Source: Limnephilus marmoratus (lineage: Eukaryota; Arthropoda; Insecta; Trichoptera; Limnephilidae). Taken from it: a stretch of 64,000 bases of DNA. The position numbers were made by a program, and so were the translations under genes. The notes below the pieces were generated by a model. The model did no database searches, was not told where the DNA came from, and worked only from the letters and a program-made list of their open reading frames with translations. This document shows positions 33,174-44,444 of the stretch, in pieces. Location: positions 38,103,019 through 38,167,018 of the forward strand of contig OU862920.1 of assembly GCA_917880885.1 (NCBI GenBank). Reading direction: 5' to 3'. How positions within the stretch are numbered: position 1 is the stretch's first letter; the number at the start of each line of letters is the position of its first letter.

Positions 33174-33714
33174 GTGACCCGACAATTCGTCTTGCGACAA
33201 TTCATCCGGCGACAGTTCATCCTGCGACAGTTCATCCGGCCGACAGTTCATCCTGCCGACAGTTCATCCGGCCGACAGTTCATCCTGCCGACAGTTCATC
33301 CTGCTGACAGTTCATCCCGCCGACAATTCATCCGGCGACAATTCATCCTGCCTGATCATTTAGAAGATTTTTATTAAGTAAGTATGCAAAGAGGATATAC
33401 GGCCGTACAACCAAAATCGATATACTTATATCTGAAGGCATCTTGAGTGGAAATCCGCTGTAAAAATATTTTTACTAACAATAATTTCGACTCTCCGAAG
33501 AAGCATGCGTGAATAACAAAATACGACATACTTATACTTATAGGTTAGGTTAGGTTAAGTTAGGTTAGGTTGAATTGTCAGGATGAATTGTCGCCGGATG
33601 AATTGTCGGCGGGATGAACTGTCGGCAGGATGAACTGTCGGCAGGATGAACTGTCGGCCGGATGAACTGTCGCAGGATGAACTGTCGCCGGATGAATTGT
33701 CGCAGGATGAACTG
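33174..33714. repeat. Inverted minisatellite with telomere-like loop
   Basis: The left arm (33174-33352) is about ten tandem units of roughly 16 bp, CGACAGTTCATCCKGC with CGACAATTCATCC variants. The right arm (33574-33714) is about nine units of the reverse complement, GGATGAACTGTCGGC. The loop (33353-33573) has a run of five GGTTA-type pentamers at 33541-33570, the insect telomere repeat. The apparent 67-codon frame is only the repeat translated. Confidence 0.85.
33541..33570. repeat. Interstitial (TTAGG)n telomere-like run
   Basis: TTAGGTTAGGTTAAGTTAGG then TTAGGTT: TTAGG pentamers with one variant (TTAAG). Too short to be a telomere; it lies beside the right minisatellite arm. Confidence 0.8.
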
Positions 33715-34449
33715 CAATGGAACCATTGGTCCATATGAACACATTTTTACTACTCTTGAACCTCCCCGGATAGAGTCACCATAAGAGGGCCGAGACCGTA
33801 CTGATTTTCCACTGCCTAATTCTTTTTGGTTTCTTTTTAAGAGTTTAATTTTTATTTCTTCCCGAAGGAGCTATCTCTAGACAGCATATAGAAATGTACA
33901 GCTTTTAAATTTTTTTTTTAGTACACAAAAGTCACAGCTCTCCACTGGTAGCCACTTATCAGGTAGGCAGGTATTTGCTACGGTTCACTAGCCACGAACT
34001 GATTAGTTTGTGGAAGCAATGGGGGTACTTTTTTTAGAACTAGCTTATGTTTGATCGAGGGAAGTAATTCTCATTAAAAGTTAGAAATGAATTATTTCAT
34101 AACAAAATCATTTAATGTTATCTGCGGTTGTTGCTATAGAGGATTTGTTTTAAATGATGCTATCGAGATGTTTTAACCTGCTTAATAATTTTGAAAAATC
34201 AAACGGTAAAAAACAACGATTTTTTAGTAAAATACATCTACTTTCAATTTTCCACATAGTTGCGCCATCTCTTGGGCCAGCTAACTTCTATAAAGAATAT
34301 AGACAACATTCAACTTCAAAATGTTTTTAACCGCTTTCCCAGGTCATTCCTTTCATAGTAGTACTCCTCAGGCCTTCCCATTCTGCTTTGATCTTATTCT
34401 ATGCAATCAGAATACCACTTCTTTAAACTGCTTCGGCGTATTTCCACGT

Positions 34450-34930
34450 TGCCATGATTTTCATTGTTTCTCTGATGTCATTCGGAATTCTATTCTTTAA
34501 TTATTCTAATTCTTATTTTGAACCTTTTTCCTTGGTCATTCAATTCGTATTCAATCCTCAGGCCTTCCAATTCTGCTTCACATACCTCTTCTTTGGCGTG
34601 CTTCTTCTTCCCACTACGCCATAATCATAATTGTTCTGTCGTTTGTCATCTGCAATGACTATGGTATTTATTGTTCAATAGTACGATTAATTTCATTTTG
34701 AAAAAAAATCTTCCACATGGATATTACGATTTTCATTATTTTGTCGTACGTCATCTAGCATTTATTCACTAGGACATGGTTTTCATGGTTCCGCCATACG
34801 TCATCTAGAATTCTTCCACTTGGACATGGTTTTAATTTTTCTGTCGAACGTCATCTAGAATTCAATCACTCAGAGATGATTTTCATTGTTTTGTCGTGTG
34901 TCATTTAGTATTCGTCCACTTGTTAGTACA
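34450..34930 (+). repeat. 50-bp tandem repeat, partly decayed
   Basis: Four clear units of 50 bp (34730-34929) with TTTTCATTGTTTTGTCGTAC, GTCATCTAGAATTC and CACTTGGACATGG, preceded by more diverged units back to about 34450. A longer period (CCTCAGGCCTTCC at 34368 and 34557) suggests higher-order duplication. No coding function seen. Confidence 0.7.
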
Positions 34931-34939
34931 TTATTATTT

Positions 34940-35500
34940 TACTTGTTATATTGTTTGTCATTAGAATTCTTTCACGATCCACCTCGCCGCCCACGCAGTC
35001 CTTGAAACTAAATTCAGAATCAAAAGCACATTTCCGAATCTTACTTTATTTTTTGTAAATGAAACTTGTTTAATTTTTGTTAAATGGGTTCCAAATTCTA
35101 GGGTAGTTATAATACATTTACTTTACGAACATCTTATATATGTATGTAATTTCTTTGTGACACATTAATTACTAATTACACGCTACTTGATACTTCGACA
35201 GCCATGGAATTCTATGATAATTAAGAATGGCATAATCAAATCGAAGTTTTTGGCGATTTCGACGTTTTGGTACCGTATCCAACGACGGAGATAATATATT
35301 AATATTATTAGATTTTATTGGATAATCTACAAGCGCCGCGCCGTCTCGGTGGAAAGTCACCTCAAAGGCGCTTTACGTAATTTAATTAAACCTGAGACGT
35401 TTACGGATAGTGTAACTTGGGTCGTTTACCGTCAGAACAAGAAATATTAAATTAAATACCTTTATACATTATCACAATTTATTTAGTAAATTAAAGCTAA
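34940..35500. other. No gene seen
   Basis: AT-rich DNA before the LINE fragment. A TTTAGTAAATTAA word at 35482-35494 may be one copy of that LINE's target duplication. Confidence 0.4.
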
Positions 35501-35504
35501 CCTA

Positions 35505-37084
35505 GACTAACCTAGACTCAAACATTAAAACTCTAACCATTTTTCTAGATTTAAAGAAAGCCTTTGACACAGTCAACCATAAAACTCTTTTAAAGAAAAT
35601 GACCAACATTGGAATTAAAAATAAATGCCTCATGCTGTTACAAAATTACATATTAAATCGGCAACAATGTACAAAAATTGGAACATGTTTGAGTAATTTT
35701 GACACAGTAAAACATGGAGTTCCACAAGGGACTGTATTAGGGCCGCTACTCTTTTTAATCTATATAAATGACTTGTGTAATATTGTTATACCTGGTAAAA
35801 TATTCTCATTTGCTGATGATACTGCAATAACAGTCCAAGGAAAGACATGGGAAGATACAACTAATAAAGCTAACAAATGTATTTCTATTGTCAAAGAATG
35901 GCTAGATAGAAACCTTCTTACTTTAAATTACGAAAAAACTCTATGTATTCCTTTTTATATTACACAGAAGTCCGCTCCCAAAACTAATCTCAATTTAAAG
36001 TTTCATAATATAAATTGTAACCCAACCACATGCTCTAACTGTGAAGAGATGAAATCAGGAAAAATGATTAAGTACTTAGGTGTAACCATAGATTGTCAAC
36101 TTAAATGGACCAACCATATAGAAAATACTGTTAACAAACTCAGATATTTAAATTATATTTTTAAAAGAATGTGTAACATAGTAAATATAAAAACCATAAA
36201 ACTAGTTTATGATGCACTAGTCCATTCATCTCTTTCCTACGGAATAATTGGCTGGGGTGGAGCTTACAATAATCATGTAAAACCTTTAGAAATTGCCCAA
36301 AAATCAATTATTAAGATTATGTACAAAAAAAATAAATCGTATCCCTCCAAACAATTGTTTAAGGAAACTGATATTTTGGACCTTAGACAGACCTATGGAC
36401 TTCAATGTCTTAAATTTATTTACATGCGTCCAAATAACTTTCTAAAAAATTCAAATCGTACCAGCCAAAGACGTGGCACATGTGAGTATGCAGTACCCCA
36501 CTGCAAAACTAGGTTGTCCCAAAGGCATATTAGTTTTATAGCTCCAAAAATGTATAATTTACTATGTACAACCTATAAAGAGAACGTATGTCAAAATCTT
36601 CAATCTTATAAAAAATATACCAAAATTTGGCTAAAAAACACTGAAACAGATATTTTTTTCTTATAAGTTTAAATAAAGCCATTAAATATATCTATCATTG
36701 GACAGCTTTTAGAGAAGATTTATAATATTGTTTGCTAGTTTATTTTGTTTGTTTTTTTATGTTTTTAAATTGCACTTGTAACATCTATGCTTACAAAACT
36801 TACAAATACAATAATAACAGTGCAGACTGTTATTATACTGTAGTTTTTAAATACATTTATTCAGTTACTTTTTTTTTTAAATCCCTTATTTATGTATACT
36901 TAAAATATTCACTTTAACCATAGAAATAAAAGTAAAAAATCTATATTATATCCACGCACAGGCATTGCCTTTGTGGGATTTTTTTGTTCATACATTAATT
37001 ATATTAAGTTTTTTATATACTTTTCATTATTTCATGTATGTATTGTATCAAAAAATTTCAATAAAAAAAAAAAAAAAAAAAAAG
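35505..37084 (+). mobile_element. 5'-truncated young LINE, same group as 16265
   Basis: The element enters within RT motif A and runs through an uninterrupted RT/C-terminal frame, a 3' UTR of about 400 bp and a poly(A) run of about 22 bases (37062-37084). The 3' UTR has a GGCA-TTGCC hairpin followed by TTTGTGGG, like the tail of the intact LINE. TTTAGYAAATTAA occurs near both ends (35482-35494, 37093-37105) with one mismatch, a possible target duplication, though some unmatched bases remain at the 5' junction. Confidence 0.88.
35506..36666 (+). pseudogene. LINE ORF2 C-terminal half (RT)
   Basis: Open from 35506 to 36666 without a stop. It reads NIKTLTIFLDLKKAFDTVNH (motif A, first catalytic Asp), HGVPQGTVLGPLLFLIYIND (motif B), FSFADDTAITV (catalytic FADD) and IKYLGVTIDCQLKWTNHI, and ends with a CR1/jockey-type tail (HISFIAPKMYNLLCTTYKEN). 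The endonuclease and N-terminal RT motifs are missing through 5' truncation, so it cannot act alone. Uninterrupted codons point to a recent insertion. Confidence 0.88.
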
Positions 37085-37199
37085 AAATAATATTTAGCAA
37101 ATTAATACCGTAACTAAATAATTAGTTTACTTAAGATGCTTATATTTCGTAATAGTAAATATTTTTACATAATTGAGTGAATGAATGGTATCTTGGAAG

Positions 37200-38412
37200 T
37201 GGAAATAAACCCACTTCTCGACGTTCTATCCAGCTGAAACTCAGCAAATAGAGTCGGTTGTCGAATGCATTATATCAACTTTCAACAAACTGCATTCTTA
37301 CGGACTTCCCGCATCCTTGTGTACGTGGATTGCCGACTTCTTGAGGGAGAGGTCGATTCAGACGGTAGTCGATGGTTTCACCTCTTCCTCACACTCGATA
37401 AATGCTGGCGTCCCGCAGGGATCGGTTCTGTCTCCGACTTTGTTTTTGTTGCACATCAACGACCTTTTGTCATGTGCACCAATTCACTGTTATGCGGATG
37501 ACAGTAAGGTTCATGATAGCTTTTTGTTTGACAAGCCCCCAAAGGGCTCACAAACTCCAACAGCTCGTAGGGCTTTGAAGCAAAGAATGGACGGCTACCT
37601 CGAGTGTTTTCTCTTGGAGTAAAAATAATCTCGTTGAATTTAATGATTCAAAGACCCAATCTTGTCTGATTACGTCTAAAAGGGATCGAAATGAAAATCT
37701 AGTCTCTTTCAACGGAAGCGATCTTCCGAACAGGCCCTCCATCGAAATGCTTGGTGTAACCCTAAGTGACCAGCTCAGGTATGGGGGCTCCATCGAAGCC
37801 AGAGTAAAGTTAGCCTCCAAAAACTGTACAAGGCCCGCAGATACTTTAATAGTACACAACTGCTAACCCTGTACAAATCACAAGTGCGCCCCACGGTTGA
37901 ATTTGGCAGCCACCTCTGGTCTGGAGCTCCAAAGTACCTGAAAAATACCCTCGACTCTGTGCAGAAACGGGCGGTCCGTTTGATAGATTCTCCCATCTTA
38001 ACAGACGGATTGCAATCTTTAGAGCACAGGCGTCGGGTGGGAATGCTATCCTTGTTCTACCGGTATTACAATGGAAGATGCTCCGAGGAACTAGCATCAT
38101 TGATCCCTTCGGCACCGGCGCATAGTCGGGAAACATGCCAAACGCGTGCCCAACATTTGTACACGGTTGACATTTGTCACATGAGAACGGGTCGTTTCTT
38201 CGACTCGTTCTTATGTTCAACAGCTCGGCTGTGGAATTATTTGCCGGCCTCTGTGTTTCCTCCTTCCTACAACATGGGTCTCTTCAAGACCAATGTTCAT
38301 TCCTTCCTCTCCTCAAAAAGACCCTCCACACAGCATCCCAGATGACATAGGCCCTGAGGGAAATTATTTTCCTCAAGGCCTCTTTTGTGGAATTAATGTA
38401 AAAAATAAAAAA
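37200..38412 (+). mobile_element. LINE-B (copy 4), longest copy
   Basis: Longest LINE-B in the window. It reads SYGLPASLCTWIADFLRERS, INAGVPQGSVLSPTLFLLHI and CYADDSKVHDSFLF (RT motifs B and C, with YADD), then KPPKGSQTPTARRALKQRMD. Frame breaks near 37615 and 37820 separate this from RPTVEFGSHLWSGAPKYLKN and the C-terminus TARLWNYLPASVFPPSYNMG. The 3' end has the nested-stem tail and an A-rich run. The 5' truncation lies between about 37190 and 37265. LINE-B is a CR1/jockey-group family distinct from the LINE at 16265. Confidence 0.88.
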
Positions 38413-39110
38413 AAACTTTTGGTGGCACTCACGTACATATACGTATGCAAAAACGCATTTTTCTTAAATTGGGTTAAATTTACAGTATTTAATGTACGAA
38501 ATAAATGTCAGTAACATCGGATTAGGATTTATATTAGGTATTGGCGATATTTATTAATTTTATTCAGTCACTGGGGAGGAAGGTTTAATCCTCAGTCAAA
38601 TAAAAAATAAAAATAAATTAAAAGGCACTCTAAAAGTAATATATGCTATTAGCGTTTCAAGAGATGGCATGAAAGAATTAAAAGTAGTTTAAATAAATTT
38701 TGTTTAAAAAAAGATTGTTTTTGGATTGAGTTTTTTAAGAGAAACTTCTTAAGCCCTGTTAGGAAATTCGGATGAAACGGAAATGCTTCACAAAAAATTA
38801 TTATTTGACGGTCCTCGGTTCTAATATAATGCGGTAAATTCACTACTACGCACGGGCCTCCAATAGCGCCGCGATATGAGTCGCCCAACTCTCAGCGCCC
38901 AGAGAGAAATCCAGCGAACGGAGGTTCAAAACCTGCCAAATCCAAAAAAAAAACCTTTTTGTTTTGTTAAAATTAATATCCAAACTTCAAACCACTTTAA
39001 AATAAACAGGCAAAAGAAAAGAATGCGATATCTAGCGACTTTCTAGTTTCACTTCTACTGCGTGTGAATTGCACACCTTGATTTTTTAAACATGCACTAA
39101 CATTGAACAT
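38413..39110. other. No gene seen
   Basis: AT-rich DNA between LINE-B and the 16-bp minisatellite. Short frames have no recognisable character. Confidence 0.45.
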
Positions 39111-39117
39111 TGCACCG

Positions 39118-39410
39118 CCAGAATTATACACGGAAGGAAGTATGCGTGGACGATATTACACATAGATGCAATTACACACAAACGGAATTACACAAGGACA
39201 GAATTACATACGGATGGAATTACATATGGTCGGAATTACGTATGGATGAAATTACACATGGACGAAATTACACATGGACGGAATTTCACATGGACGGAAT
39301 AACACACGAACTTAAATACACATGGACTAAATTACACATGGACAGAATTACAAACGGGCGGAATTAAGCATGGACGAAATTATGCACGGAGAGAATTATA
39401 TCGAATATCG
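39118..39410 (+). repeat. 16-bp minisatellite, left arm
   Basis: About 18 tandem units of 16 bp, GGAATTACACATGGAC with variation. The 85-codon frame here (ITHGRNYTWTEFHMDG) is the repeat translated and not a gene. Inverted units of the same kind are at 41405-41490. Confidence 0.85.
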
Positions 39411-39699
39411 AATAAATACAAAAGGAGCCAAGTGCTTATTTTACTCACATCACAGAAAACAAACTAGTTTTTGTTATTTTTCCTTAAATAATACAATAAA
39501 ACTAGCTGACCCGACGAACTTCGTACCGCCTCAGAATCAATAACTGTTGAATTAAATTAAGTATTTTTATTAAGTTAAAAATTACACAATGAAGCAATTA
39601 TCGATGCCCAACTTTACTTGTTTTGTTTTTTTCAGTATCATAGATGTCTTTGTGTATGAATTTATATTTTGGTGATTTTCTTACTTTTCCACTTACTTA

Positions 39700-40100
39700 C
39701 GGGAATTTTTGAAAGGAAGCGGGTACGGGTGCCGCCGCCCCGGGAACCATTTATTGGATAACCAACACCTCTGCCATAGGTCACCCCAAGCGGTTCGCTA
39801 CGTTTCGTGATTTAGCAAAATTGACTTTTGTGCGGGTCTTGGCGGCGGATGTGTATGCCCACCTGCTGCGTGGCGGGCCGGATCGAGAGAGACTTGTTGA
39901 GGGAGGCCTTTTGACCTTTCCAGCCGGATTCTCTCGACCAATGGGTCGAAAGAGTCCGGCTGGAAAGGTCAAGGTAAAAGGTCAATTCCGCTCAAGGCAA
40001 TGGTCTTGCACCGCAGTTGGAGGGATGGATTCACTCCCGGATACAATGACCTCCAGATTCCTACCCACCCCTCATGCCTTTTTCCTTCCCACTTTTTTAC
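39700..40100 (+). mobile_element. SINE-A copy, 3'-truncated
   Basis: Plus strand: head GCGGGTACGGGTGCCGCCGC, AACCATTTATTGGATAACC, TCACCCCAAGCGGTTCGC, body through GTGGCGGGCCGGATCGAGAG to CCTCATGCCTTTTTCCTTCC. It stops at CCCAC, where Helitron-derived sequence begins, and so lacks the stem-loop tail. Confidence 0.75.
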
Positions 40101-41030
40101 TCAACAGAGGTGCATATGGTACCACCCAACGATTGTCAATGTCAATGTCTACGTTACTGATATTTTTAATGAATGATTGTGCGCAATTATCGGTATTTCT
40201 TCGACGATATATTGCATATCCTTCAACATGTGTGACCGTATCGTTGGTGAAATCTTTAATAAAACCCTTTGTACAATTTCCGTCTACCATGCAAGGCGAT
40301 GAACGATTCAAATTACCGCATGGACCGTGAATCATGTTTGTAGTAACAAAATCAAACAGTAATTGATTAGTAAAAAATTTATAATTAGAGAAACAGGCCG
40401 GCTTCGTTCTCATCGGATCAGAAGTGACACCGGTTTGAATTAGTCCTGGGTCGATCGATCGTTTTACACGACCCGGGTCGCTCACGACCCACTCATTTCA
40501 CGACACAAAATACGAAACTCGATTACTCATCACTCATCACCCAGTTACTTTCTACGGGCGCGCCGCGCGGTAGACGCTCGCCGCCCAGACCGATCAAGTC
40601 ATACGCGACACGAAACCCAGGATGCGCACGTGCGTGCGTTGATCGGCAATCGGCGACCGAATGTGTCGCAGTTGCAGTTCGAGAGTTCCGGGGAGCTGAC
40701 ACGTCTCGCCACTCGCCACTTGGGCACCCGGCGATCGGTCCGTGAGTCACGGGGTGCAGGAATGTGTCGTAGTTGGTAGGTTGCGGGAGTGTGTCGCGGT
40801 TCACGGGTCCCGGAAGACCCGGGTGCTAACGAATAAATAACCCGCTCGCTCTTTGGTGGCTCGTGAGCGGGTTTCGACGATCAGGTCTTTCACGATCGAC
40901 CCAGGACTAGTTTGAATTACTAATATCACTTTTAAAAAATAGGGGTTAATGGTAGAAGGGTGAAAATTTAGGGCTGCATGTCTCACTATAAAAAAAAATA
41001 AAAAAATAATATTTTTTAATGTAGCTATTA
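40101..41030 (-). pseudogene. Helitron Rep/helicase protein fragment
   Basis: The minus-strand frame (about 40430 down to 40101) reads FDFVTTNMIHGPCG, SSPCMVDGNCTKGF, GYAIYRRRN and DIDNRWVVPYAP. HGPCG, PC...GKC(S/T)K-F(P) and GY--YRRR followed by DNRWVVPYNP are signature blocks of the Helitron N-terminal region. Substitutions such as FIKDF for FPKDF and a short break before SNVDI show decay. No HUH or helicase motifs are in the window. A GC-rich element (40441-40909) is inserted just upstream in the frame, and an open stretch resumes beyond 40918. Confidence 0.8.
40433..40917. mobile_element. CpG-rich 469-bp element with exact 8-bp TSD
   Basis: The element 40441-40909 has 17-bp ends TAGTCCTGGGTCGATCG and inverted CGATCGACCCAGGACTA, flanked by an exact duplication GTTTGAAT (40433-40440, 40910-40917). 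The interior is very rich in C, G and CpG (GGGCGCGCCGCGCGGTAGAC, CGACCCGGG words), unlike anything else in the window. No coding capacity is evident. An 8-bp duplication fits hAT or P-type transposition; the ends are not the usual hAT CAG. Confidence 0.85.
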
Positions 41031-41404
41031 CTTTGTGGTTATCCATTATAGAAAAATGAAATAATTAAACGAAGGAACGTTTGTTCCGAAACCGGTCGGA
41101 TTTGCGCATCGTATAAGTGGTTTATACAAAGTTTAATTATTTCATTTTTCAATAAAAAATTAGTCAAAAAAAAATTCGTATTGGAACACCCTTTACTTTT
41201 AGGGGTATGAAAAATAGATGTTGGTCGATTCTCAGACCTACCAGATAAGCACACAAAATTTCATCAAAATTGGTCCAGCCGTTTCGGAGGAGTATGATAA
41301 CTAACACCGTGACAAGAGAATTTTATATATAGAAGATAAGGTATCACTCCAGTATCTTATGATATAATCGTTACTTGGTTCCCTTTAATTAATTACGTTC
41401 AATT

Positions 41405-41490
41405 TAAGTAGGTGTAATTCAGTCAATGTGTAATTTCATCCGTGTATAACATTGATAAGTGAAATTTACCCCTGTGTAATTTCGTTCTGG
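41405..41490 (-). repeat. 16-bp minisatellite, right arm (inverted)
   Basis: GTGTAATTCAGTCAATGTGT and TGTGTAATTTCGTTCTGG are diverged inverted copies of the 39118 units. The outer edge (CTGGCAC) mirrors the CCGCCAG edge of the left arm. Confidence 0.6.
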
Positions 41491-41651
41491 CACACTAAAT
41501 AATGTATTACCTGTGTCTTTGTTCATGCGAGCATGAATGGTATGCATTACCTGATCTTAATTACATACAGGAACATGTCTACTATAATGTATAACATCAC
41601 CTCTTCTCATAAATTCATTAAGATGCTATTAAACATAACATTACTTCAATT

Positions 41652-41763
41652 ACAACAGCCGTCGTTGCTCACGCGGTGAAAAACACCTTGTTTTTCGTGA
41701 TTTAATTAAAAAATTACGTAATAAACGGGTGTTTTTCACCACGTGAATAATGACGTCTGTTGT
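41652..41763. mobile_element. 112-bp foldback MITE
   Basis: CAACAGCCGTCGTTGCTCAC then GGTGAAAAACACC at the left is matched, inverted, by GGTGTTTTTCACCACGTG and GACGTCTGTTGT at the right; arms of about 35 bp with a few mismatches. No clear target duplication. Confidence 0.7.
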
Positions 41764-41951
41764 CATGTAACTAATAAAATGTAACACCTTCACGAATCTA
41801 CAAGTGGGGAGTCAAAATTGTAGAGGTAGGTTACTTGAATTATTATTTTTTAACTTACCAACATTGCCAACAATATTATACATAATAAGCTGCTTGATGC
41901 ACTATTGGGTTACATTAACACATATAGATACAGTTTTATTCAAAATATTAT

Positions 41952-42334
41952 ACAGGGTGTTAAGGGACGTACTTGACTTACTTTAACCAGCGATTCCTGA
42001 CATTATTTGGAGTAAAAAATGTAAATGAAATTTTGGTCTCCGGTGACTTTTTTTGACGACTTTTTTTTTTTTTCAAAATTTTTTTCTTCAAAATCAAACA
42101 AAAAAAAATTTCTTCCGCACGTCGTCACTGGTCACTCAGCCGGGTGTCTGACGAACCCCTTACCCCGCCTCCAACTGTTCAACAACTACCATTTTTTTAT
42201 GTTTTTGTAGAAAAATAAGAATAAAAAACATCGAAAATGTCACCGGAGACCAAAATTTCATTTGCATTTTTTACTCCAAATAATGTCAGGAATCACTGGT
42301 TAAAGTAAATCAAGTACGTCCCTTAACACCCTGT
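41952..42334. mobile_element. MITE, family ACAGGGTGT (copy 2, intact)
   Basis: 383 bp, ends ACAGGGTGTTAAGGGACGTA and its inverse TACGTCCCTTAACACCCTGT. Terminal inverted repeats of about 100 bp include TAACCAGYGATTCCTGACAT and TTTTGGTCTCCGGTGAC. Flanked by TA-rich DNA; the duplication may be TAT or TA. Confidence 0.85.
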
Positions 42335-42339
42335 ATATA

Positions 42340-43140
42340 AGGTCATCATTGGTCATGTACAACTTATCAGAAAAAATGAACTGTTTTGTTTTGAAAATAT
42401 GTTTCATTTAATTTATTTATTCTGATTGGTTGCCAATACAGCATGATTCAGAAGGTATAAAATAGTAATATATGCACATTGCCTTAAATGACTCGGTTTA
42501 TGGCGTTTTAATATTTCTCCAGATTGATTAATGTTAACTTATTTTCCGACATTTCCGACATTATTACTTTTGCAGAAACGTGTATCCTTTTCAATAATAT
42601 AATACATTGTTTAAATATATATTTTTTTAAATAATCTGTTATGTCTATCAACGAAATACATGCGATAGTTTGATTTTATTCAAGCGCTTTTCAGCACGAG
42701 AGGCTGCTGCAGTCAGAGCCAAATGTTGCTTTTGTTTATGTAAGCGACATGCGAAAATAAATCTCGTATATTTATGATATTTCAGTGTGATTGACAAGGT
42801 CTTTTGCAAAAATAGGACAGACAATTGGCTATTTTAAATGCAGATTCGATAGTTTAAATGTGAAGAAAAAAGTGAAAATTTCTTACCTTTGTAAAAATTT
42901 CGGGAAAATATGTGCGAAGAATACTGGATGACTGAAGAACATTTATCCCGGAGGATCTGCATAACTGAGTAAAAACACAACATCTCTCTTCGCAACTCGT
43001 CACAGCACCTTCACTATAAACTAAAGTTTGATTTCTTAAAAAAGCATTTTTCGCTCGTCTACCCTTTGCCGCAGGGAGAAAATACAAAAAGCGTCGATTT
43101 TTTTTTTAATGTAAAGAATATTTTTTAAAGTTTTTCTAAG
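42340..43140. other. No gene seen
   Basis: AT-rich DNA. Short frames without character. Confidence 0.45.
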
Positions 43141-43420
43141 TTTAAAAAAATAGAACGCGACCACCGGTTGCTCCAAATATTCCGATAGATTTTCCGGAGT
43201 TTCCTCCCTGAAGGACAAGCGTCCTGGCCGACGTGCGGGTACTGAATGCGGGAGGAGAGGAACCTCTACGACGGGGAAGGGTTGGGAGGGGAGCTCTACA
43301 ACCCAGCGGCAAGAAAACGAATACACTTGCGAATAAGCCCGCACAAAAAGCATCTACGCTACAATTCCTCATACCGAAGTACTACTTTATAAGTCGGGGA
43401 CTTTTTTGTGTGTGCTTCCA
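43140..43420. other. GC-rich island, unassigned
   Basis: About 250 bp of higher GC with CpGs, unlike the surroundings. A minus-strand 76-codon frame (MRNCSVDAFCAGLFASVFVF at its start) has a signal-like hydrophobic N-terminus but no conserved domain. TTTATAAGTCGGGGAC near 43385 resembles a TATA box. It might be a promoter or untranslated exon, even of the dipeptidase, but nothing proves it. Confidence 0.3.
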
Positions 43421-43692
43421 TTTGGTAAGCTGTTTTGGGTAATAATTTCGAGGGAAGTTTACCGCGTCGGCTCCACAGGCGGTTATTTGCCAGCGACACT
43501 AGCGCCATTAAGCTAAATTCTGAAGCTCGCATTAATGTTCATGCAAATTAGCACATGGGAGAGTGGGTAGTCACAACATATTATTATTATTTTATTATTC
43601 TGCTCGGGGAGAAGGCTTTAATCGATTGTTACATAACCAAGTTAAGTAAAAATGTGTGAAAAATATTATATTTTTGTAGTCAAATTAAGAGT

Positions 43693-44092
43693 ACGCTCCG
43701 GCAAACATTTATTAAAAAACCAACATCCCTGACATGTTCATTGTCATCCCAAGTCGTTTGCTACGTTTGGTGACATAACAGAGGTGCCCAGGTTCATCGG
43801 GTGAGGTAAGTTCTGGTTTTGGCGGCAGATGCGCCTATCCACCAACTGCGGATCGGGAGAGGCCGGTTTGGGAGCTCTTTTATCTCTCCAGCTGGTCTCT
43901 CTCGATCTCGACCATCGTCTTATCCGTCGCTCCTGGACCAACGATCCCTAGATTCCTAATCACCCCTCATACCTTTTACCTTCCACTTCTTTCTTTCCTT
44001 GAAAAGACCCACCGCACAACATCCCCAAAGACGACATGAAATTATTTTTCTAGGATGCCCCTGCGTGGATTAATGTAAAAAAAAAATTGCGG
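43693..44092 (+). mobile_element. SINE-A copy, diverged
   Basis: Head AACATTTATTAAAAAACCAA, then TCATCCCAAGTCGTTTGCTA, the body, and a tail where CCACCGCA and TGCGTGG have changed together relative to CCACACAG/CTGTGTGG, followed by TTAATGTAAAAAAAAA. The inner stem is damaged (ACATGAAATTATTTTTC). Confidence 0.75.
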
Positions 44093-44444
44093 TTATTTAC
44101 CAACCAAGAGTTATTTTATAGTACTTCATTATGAAGAGAAAATTTGGATTTTTTTATTAACAATAACTTTATTTTCTTAATAAGTATTATTAAAGCGCTT
44201 TATAAGTCTTTTAATATCTTTAAATAAAATAAACAAAACTTTTTATACAATCCTTAGATGACACCGCCCTCCAAACATGCGTTACAATTCGGTAACAAAA
44301 TTCACATTATTTTAGGCTTAGTAATCTCCCAATAGCAGTTAAAAACCCGCTCCGCGGTTTTTTGCTGCTAGGGCCGGCGGGTGGCAGGCGGCACGACAGA
44401 AGCTTTGTAACAAAGTGTAAGCTTTGTAACAAATAACTTTTCCC

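Larger units (their letters stand above)
39497..41338 (+). repeat. ACTAGCTGACCCGAC repeat, invaded by other elements
   Basis: Starts ACTAGCTGACCCGACGAACT; its right part near 41260-41338 reads TGGTCCAGCCGTTTCGGAGG then GAATTTTATATATAGAAGATA, the usual end of this insect repeat class. Between them lie a SINE-A, a Helitron fragment and a GC-rich element. That the two ends belong to one copy is inferred from order and orientation. Confidence 0.45.

Noticed and set aside
33174..33377. 67-codon frame with RQFI/ADSSS repeats
   Set aside because: Direct translation of the 16-bp minisatellite.
33174..33714. CRISPR-like array
   Set aside because: Units are contiguous with no unique spacers and the DNA is eukaryotic.
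35482..37105. Certain target duplication of the 35505 LINE
   Set aside because: TTTAGYAAATTAA matches with one mismatch but leaves unmatched bases at the 5' junction in AT-rich DNA, so it is only a candidate.
39110..39367. 85-codon frame rich in NYTW/ITHG
   Set aside because: Translation of the 16-bp minisatellite arm.
43142..43372. Possible secreted peptide with signal-like N-terminus
   Set aside because: Hydrophobicity alone is weak evidence and the rest is GC-driven Pro/Arg; kept only as a GC-rich island.
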